Below, piece after piece: positions 60,275 to 64,000 of a DNA stretch of 64,000 nucleotides; the stretch's first letter is position 1, and each line of letters opens with the position of its first letter. The position numbers and the translations under genes were made by a program. The stretch is from Bin94 sp965215535 (GTDB lineage: Bacteria > Gemmatimonadota > Gemmatimonadetes > Longimicrobiales > Gaopeijiaceae). The notes beneath the pieces are model-generated. The model did not search any database, was not told the DNA's origin, and was given only the letters and a program-made list of their open reading frames with translations. The stretch is from assembly GCA_965215535.1 (NCBI GenBank), contig OZ244063.1, forward strand, positions 868,001-932,000. Reading direction: 5' to 3'.

Positions 60275-60904
60275 ATGTATCAAAATCGGGTCGCGGGAAT
60301 CGGTGAATGCGCCCGGCGCAGGGGACTTCACCTGCATGGAGGAGCATCTGCCGCGGCAGGATTTCTGGCGGCGCTCCTCCTGCCGGGATTGGGGGCGGCG
60401 GCTCCCGGAGTTGTGCATCACGGAGCTGCGCCTTATGAGGTTGCACCCCTGCCCCACCCCTTCCGGGTTTCGGTTGCCGACGCCGCGATCGTCGAGGAGG
60501 GGCTCGAGATCCGGATTCGCTTCTTCTGGGATGATCTGCAACTGGCCATGATGGAATACGCATCCGATATGGAGTTCCGGCTGGAGGAGACGGCGCGGGT
60601 CGATGCCCGGATCGAGCGCTACATCAACGAAATGCTGACAATTCAGGCGGCGGGCACGGCGCTGCAGGGCATGGTCGTGGCACGCGGCGTCGAGGGCGCG
60701 CGCCGCCCCGACGAGGTGATGTGGTGGTACACTCTGCGCTACCGACTTGATCCGGCAACCGAGAGGATCTCCGTACGCAACCGGCTGCTCTTCAATCTCT
60801 TCGAGGACCAGCGCAACCTCTTCCATCTCAGGACCCGCAGCGGCAGCGAACGAAGCTGGTTCTTCTCCTGGGACGAGGACAGCGCCACCATGGCGGTAGG
60901 GTAG
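60275..60904 (+). CDS. DUF6702-like protein
   Basis: 209 aa. A signal-like segment (GASAAAGFLAALLLPGLGAAAPG) leads to HPFRVSVADAAIVEEGLEIRIRFFWDDLQLAMME, the DUF6702 pattern (HPxxVSxxxxxxxxxxLEIxxRxFxDDLE). A late segment FNLFEDQRNLFHLRTRSGSERSWFFSWDEDSATM is also family-like. Two ATGs compete (60257 and 60275); the second has GAGG eight bases upstream and is used here. Secreted protein of unknown role, divergent from the outer-membrane barrel gene. Confidence 0.7.
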   Translation: MYQNRVAGIGECARRRGLHLHGGASAAAGFLAALLLPGLGAAAPGVVHHGAAPYEVAPLPHPFRVSVADAAIVEEGLEIRIRFFWDDLQLAMMEYASDMEFRLEETARVDARIERYINEMLTIQAAGTALQGMVVARGVEGARRPDEVMWWYTLRYRLDPATERISVRNRLLFNLFEDQRNLFHLRTRSGSERSWFFSWDEDSATMAVG

Positions 60905-61639
60905 GCAGAGCGGCATTCGAGCCGCGCTGGGCATACTCGCAAAGATCCTCGGGAGTGCTGGTTTCTCTCATGACGACGGGTCGGCAGCAATCTCCGCATA
61001 AGGCTCGGGCCGCCGCGCTGTCGAATGGAAGGACATGTTCTCTGAAGCCGAGATTCAGTCACCTTGTCATTGCAGCCTGCGCATCGCCTTCGCCGATCCA
61101 CGCCGCTACCGCAGCCGTCGGTTCAGGGCGCATGCGTTCGGATGCGACGTTCGTATCCATGATGAACATGAAGCTGCGCGGGAGAAATCTGGAGACTCGC
61201 GCATCGGGCCGCGCGGGGGAAGTTCGAGTTCGACGCCGCCAAGGAGACGCGAAGCACTGCCGCGTGAACGTCGCAAGATTCCGGGGACCAGAGCTATGGC
61301 CGGTCACGGCGGGGGCGCAAGATGACCTGCGCTTCTTCCTCTATCGAACGATGATGCCTGGCGGCGCGCAAGCGGAGGCGCGTCTTCAGATCGTGGTCCA
61401 GGTTGTGACTCGTGATACACGCTACTTGGCCGACCTCCTCGTGGTGGGGAGCGTGGGTAGAGGGTGCCGCATGATTGCAATGCGATCAGGAACGCGCAGG
61501 GATCAACCCGTCCTCTCGCCCCAGCACCTTGCGTGATCAACGCCGACGCCCCAATTTCGCTATCCATCCACACCCCCTCAAAGGGGACTCTTCCAAAAAA
61601 GACTGAAGCGAAGAGGAAGGACACAAGAAGGACCAGACC
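60905..61639. other. long intergenic region with decayed toxin-antitoxin locus
   Basis: 735 bp. Its middle (60985-61262) holds FitAB-like remnants on the minus strand; the flanks show no gene. The last 80 bp before 61640 hold only the ribosome-binding site of the CNNM gene. Confidence 0.45.
60985..61262 (-). pseudogene. decayed FitA/FitB-like (VapBC) toxin-antitoxin
   Basis: On the minus strand, ATG 61169 opens a PIN-domain start: MFIMDTNVASERMRPEPTAAVAAWIGEG, close to the FitB pattern (MFIxDTNVxSExMRPxPxxxVxxW). After a TGA at 61061-61059 the frame resumes with FREHVLPFDSAAARAL, another FitB landmark (LPFDSxAAxAYA). About 40 residues in between and the catalytic C-terminus are missing. Just upstream (to 61262) a frame reads ELELPPRGPMRESPDF, like the end of a FitA antitoxin. 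The locus is clearly broken. Confidence 0.6.
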
Positions 61640-62890
61640 TTGATTACCCAGCTTCTTGTCGTCGTGGGGGTCAGTCTGGCGGTCTCCTTTCTCTGCTCGG
61701 TGCTCGAGGCGGTGCTCCTTTCGGTCGGGCATTCCTATGTGGCGGTGCTGCAGGGTCGCGGCGATCGCGCCGGGCGGATTCTGGCGGGCATGAAGGAGCG
61801 GATCGAGGAGCCGATTGCGGCGATCCTCACCCTGAACACGATTGCGCACACGATCGGAGCCACGGTGGGCGGCGCCATGGCCGAGCGGGTCTTTGGCGGC
61901 GGGCTGGCGGTTGCGATCTTCGCCGGGGCGCTCACCTTTGCGGTGCTGGTCTTCTCGGAGATCATTCCCAAGACGCTGGGCGCCACCTTCTGCAATGCGC
62001 TGGCGCGACCTGCGGCCTTCATTCTGCAGGTGATGGTGATCGCGATGAAGCCGGCGCTGATCCCCCTGGGCTATCTGAGTCGCTGGAGCCGGGGGCGAAA
62101 CGAAGCCCGCGAGACGATCAGCCGGGCCGAGATCGAGGCGCTGGCCGAACTGGGGCGGCGCGAGGGAACGCTCGACGAGGACGAGTTCAAGGTCATGTCC
62201 AATGTCATGCAGCTTGACGACATTGCCGTGAGCGAGATCATGACGCCCCGGATCGACATTGTGGCCGTGCCGGCGGGCGCCGGGATCGACGAAGCGATGG
62301 ATCTGATGCTTGATCGCGGAAAGCTGCGGCTGCCGGTCTATGAGGGCGACCTGGACCGCATGGTCGGGATCGTGGTTGCGCGGGATCTGTGGCGCGCGGC
62401 GCGCGAGGGGGTTGCGACGATCGCCGAAATCACCCGCTCCGCCCACTTTGCGCCGGCCACGACGCCGGTTGAGGATCTGATTCGCAGAATGCGTCAGGAG
62501 CGCAACCGCATGACGATTGTTCTCGATGAATTCGGGGGAACGGCGGGTCTGGTGACCCTGGAGGATCTGATCGAGGAGATCGTCGGCACCTTCCAGGAGG
62601 AGCACGAAACCAACCCGCGCGAATTTCGCGAGGTCGGGGGGGGCGGCGTGGTCATTCGCGGAGGAACGCCGGTGCGCGATGTCGAGCAGCGTCTGGGGGT
62701 GGAGATCGGCGACGACTTCGATACCATTGCAGGCTACGTTCTGGGCGAACTGGGCCGAATCGGTCGCCGGGGAGATTCAGTGCGGACCCGGGCCGGAGAA
62801 TTCCGGGTTCTGGAGGTCAACCGTCGCCGCCGAATCCAGTCGCTGCTCTTTGTGCCGAAGAGCCAACAGGGCACCCGAAAATCACAATAG
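61640..62890 (+). CDS. CNNM/CorC-family transporter (DUF21-CBS-HlyC domains)
   Basis: 416 aa from TTG 61640, with AAGGA at 61627-61631. The DUF21/CNNM domain (1-155) has four helices, including SFLCSVLEAVLLSVGHSYVAVLQ and FAGALTFAVLVFSEIIPKTLGATFCNALA. A pair of CBS domains (about 200-320) contains VSEIMTPRIDIVAVPAGA, RLPVYEGDLDRMVGIVVARDL and LDEFGGTAGLVTLEDLIEEIVG; the C-terminal CorC/HlyC domain follows. Members export Mg2+ or Co2+ or act as regulators. The haemolysin name is historical. Convergent with lspA. Confidence 0.9.
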   Translation: MITQLLVVVGVSLAVSFLCSVLEAVLLSVGHSYVAVLQGRGDRAGRILAGMKERIEEPIAAILTLNTIAHTIGATVGGAMAERVFGGGLAVAIFAGALTFAVLVFSEIIPKTLGATFCNALARPAAFILQVMVIAMKPALIPLGYLSRWSRGRNEARETISRAEIEALAELGRREGTLDEDEFKVMSNVMQLDDIAVSEIMTPRIDIVAVPAGAGIDEAMDLMLDRGKLRLPVYEGDLDRMVGIVVARDLWRAAREGVATIAEITRSAHFAPATTPVEDLIRRMRQERNRMTIVLDEFGGTAGLVTLEDLIEEIVGTFQEEHETNPREFREVGGGGVVIRGGTPVRDVEQRLGVEIGDDFDTIAGYVLGELGRIGRRGDSVRTRAGEFRVLEVNRRRRIQSLLFVPKSQQGTRKSQ

Positions 62891-63180
62891 TTTGTGCATG
62901 ACGCCATATGCGGGAAATCAACATCTGTGTGGCGCGCGCATGTACATATTCATGAATCAATTGTAGGAATATGCATATGAGTATGCATGAATGAATTTGT
63001 GTGCGATCAATCACAACAACTACGATTGTACAATTGCAAATGCGTATTCGCGAATTGCATGGCACCGACGCTGCGCCGGATTCGGTTTTCCCCCTTGTTG
63101 TCCCACGCCCTCCGTCCCTGCCCGGAACGCCCGCAGCGAGCGCTGCACCCCACCGACCTCAACCTCGACGCTCCGGGCGC
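62891..63180. other. AT-rich convergent intergenic region
   Basis: 290 bp between two converging genes, about 60 percent AT over 62905-63065 in a roughly 65 percent GC setting. It contains an 18-bp hairpin (62971-62988) and several copies of caattg and tgcat. No gene is supported. Confidence 0.5.
62971..62988. repeat. inverted repeat in AT-rich spacer
   Basis: ATGCATA-TGAG-TATGCAT, 7-bp arms around 4 bases. No T-run follows on either strand, so it does not look like a normal terminator. It could be a protein-binding site or part of decayed mobile DNA. Confidence 0.45.
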
Positions 63181-63690
63181 CTACTGCCCCTCTTCGGCCT
63201 TGCGTGCGCGACTCAGGCGGCGGTCTTCGTTCCAGAAGGAGATGGCCAGGAGAACCGCGCCGCAGGAGATCGCCATGTCGGCCACATTGAAGATCGGCCA
63301 GTGCGTGAAGCCCAGATCGATCGGGCCAATGAAATCCACCACTCCGCGGTGCCACCGGATGCGGTCAACGAGATTGCCGACAGCCCCCGCGACGACCAGC
63401 GAGAGCGAGACGATGCGCAGGGTGTCGCTCCGCTCTGCGCGCACCAGGAGCATGCACATCAGTCCCAGCGCAAGGAAGGCGACCGAAATGAAGAACCAGC
63501 GCGGATCGTCGCCGATGGAGAGGCCGAAGGCGGCCCCGCGATTGTAGTGCAGGGTGAGGGGCACATAGCCGCCCAGGAAGTCGGGCATGGAGGAATCGCG
63601 GAGCGCGCTGACCGCCCACCGTTTGGTGATGACGTCGGCCACCAGGATGAGCGCCAGGAGCGCACCCGGAATCGCAAACTTTCGGTTCAC
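63181..63690 (-). CDS. lspA: signal peptidase II (lipoprotein signal peptidase)
   Basis: 169 aa, four transmembrane helices, GTG start with AGAGG seven bases upstream. LILVADVITKRWAV, YNRGAAFGL, GNLVDRIRWHRGVVDFI and FNVADMAISCGAVLL are the LspA motifs; the two catalytic Asp are in NLVDR and NVADM. It cleaves prolipoproteins after diacylglyceryl transfer, so it matures the many lipoproteins of this window (LptE, SusD and others). It lies 57 bp downstream of tmRNA on the same strand. Confidence 0.93.
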   Translation of the reverse strand: MNRKFAIPGALLALILVADVITKRWAVSALRDSSMPDFLGGYVPLTLHYNRGAAFGLSIGDDPRWFFISVAFLALGLMCMLLVRAERSDTLRIVSLSLVVAGAVGNLVDRIRWHRGVVDFIGPIDLGFTHWPIFNVADMAISCGAVLLAISFWNEDRRLSRARKAEEGQ

Positions 63691-63747
63691 TTGGAAACCT
63701 CTGCGGGCATCGGCCCGGGCGGCGCCCGATGGCACCGGGTCGGAAAG

Positions 63748-64000
63748 TGGAGGCGGCGGGAGTCGAACCCGCGTCCGCGAATGGTTCACCAAAGACGTCT
63801 ACGTGCGTAGATCACCGCAGGGATTCGCTTCGGGAAGGAGCAGTGAACGATTCCTTGCCCGCGCTAGCCGCCGCCATTCTCGTTCTTCGGATTCCGGCGG
63901 CGTGGACCGAAGAACCAGCCCGAATTGACGACGCTTTTCGGTTCGCCTCGGGCGGGCAGACCGGAAAGCGGGCTGAGCTAGAAGCTAGGCAGCCAGAGCC
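63748..64000 (-). ncRNA. ssrA: tmRNA (partial, 5' end beyond the window)
   Basis: 3' part of transfer-messenger RNA on the minus strand. The tRNA-like end shows GGACGCGGGTTCGACTCCCGCC (T arm) and CGCCTCCA, with the discriminator A at 63748 and no encoded CCA. At the window edge the tag reading frame ends with codons for A-L-A-A and then TAG, the usual degradation-tag terminus. The pseudoknot region lies between. It rescues ribosomes stalled on broken mRNA. Confidence 0.88.

Noticed and set aside
61059..61061. TGA in the FitB-like remnant as a selenocysteine codon
   Set aside because: The gene also lacks about 40 residues and its C-terminus, and PIN-domain toxins have no Cys at this position, so decay is the simpler reading.

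Overview
The window is high-GC chromosomal DNA from a diderm, LPS-making bacterium. The best lineage guess is Gemmatimonadota or a close relative. The basis is a SusC/SusD-type pair outside a classical Bacteroidota context, together with a sortilin-like BNR-repeat secreted protein, a 6-bladed beta-propeller gene, a DUF5683-type protein, Mla transport, both halves of the ADP-heptose (RfaE/HldE) pathway as separate genes, and LptE- and LpxH-like genes. The organism appears to use selenocysteine, because a tRNA-Sec gene lies at 34961-35056.

Layout. 1-7.1 kb: enoyl-CoA hydratase, a small membrane protein, a beta-propeller gene split by an in-frame TAG, RecQ, acyl-CoA dehydrogenase and RNase G (apparently starting at CTG). 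7.1-7.9 kb: rplU-rpmA with a clear sigma70-like promoter and a terminator. 8-10.2 kb (minus): a DUF3311-like protein, a sodium:solute symporter and chorismate mutase. 10.4-16.3 kb: Amt ammonium transporter, a circularly permuted ATP-grasp / alpha-E / transglutaminase operon, and a TorF-like outer-membrane protein. 16.34-19.78 kb: a small island inserted at the 3' half of tRNA-Pro. It is flanked by a 43-bp duplication of the tRNA end and carries a C-terminal ATPase fragment (DUF499-like), a three-gene coupled operon (glycine-rich protein plus two unrecognised proteins), a YafQ/DinJ-like toxin-antitoxin pair and a 5'-truncated tyrosine recombinase.

19.8-22.95 kb: a DUF4105-like membrane protein, a MerC-like protein, RdgB and RfaE2. 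22.95-30.74 kb (minus): a Mrp/Mbh-like cation/proton antiporter operon, order E-F-G-(MbhD/E-like)-B-C-D-D-small-D, most junctions overlapping by 4 bp. 30.9-37 kb: LptE, a LolB-like lipoprotein, an LpxH-like phosphoesterase, a DUF5683-like protein, a lipid kinase, tRNA-Sec and a PlsC-like acyltransferase. 36.9-40.3 kb: deoC followed by a double-domain ALDH16-like dehydrogenase. 40.4-50.5 kb (minus): a small lipoprotein, the large BNR-repeat protein, two lipoproteins, SusD and SusC. 50.7-57 kb: RidA, RfaE1, a BNR-type lipoprotein, and a 1049-aa protein combining a peptidase MA-like domain, a propeller and a barrel. 57-60.9 kb: MlaE-MlaF-MlaD, an outer-membrane protein and a DUF6702-like protein. 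60.9-64 kb: a decayed FitAB-like toxin-antitoxin locus, a CNNM/CBS transporter, an AT-rich convergent spacer, lspA, and the 3' part of tmRNA running off the right edge.

Much of the gene content serves the envelope: lipoprotein maturation (LspA), LPS core and export (RfaE1, RfaE2, LptE, LpxH-like), phospholipid synthesis and trafficking (PlsC-like, lipid kinase, Mla) and TonB-linked uptake (SusCD). The most distinctive stretch is the tRNA-Pro island with its unassigned three-gene operon. Two further loci carry TAG codons where sense codons are expected (2142-2144 and 24890-24892).
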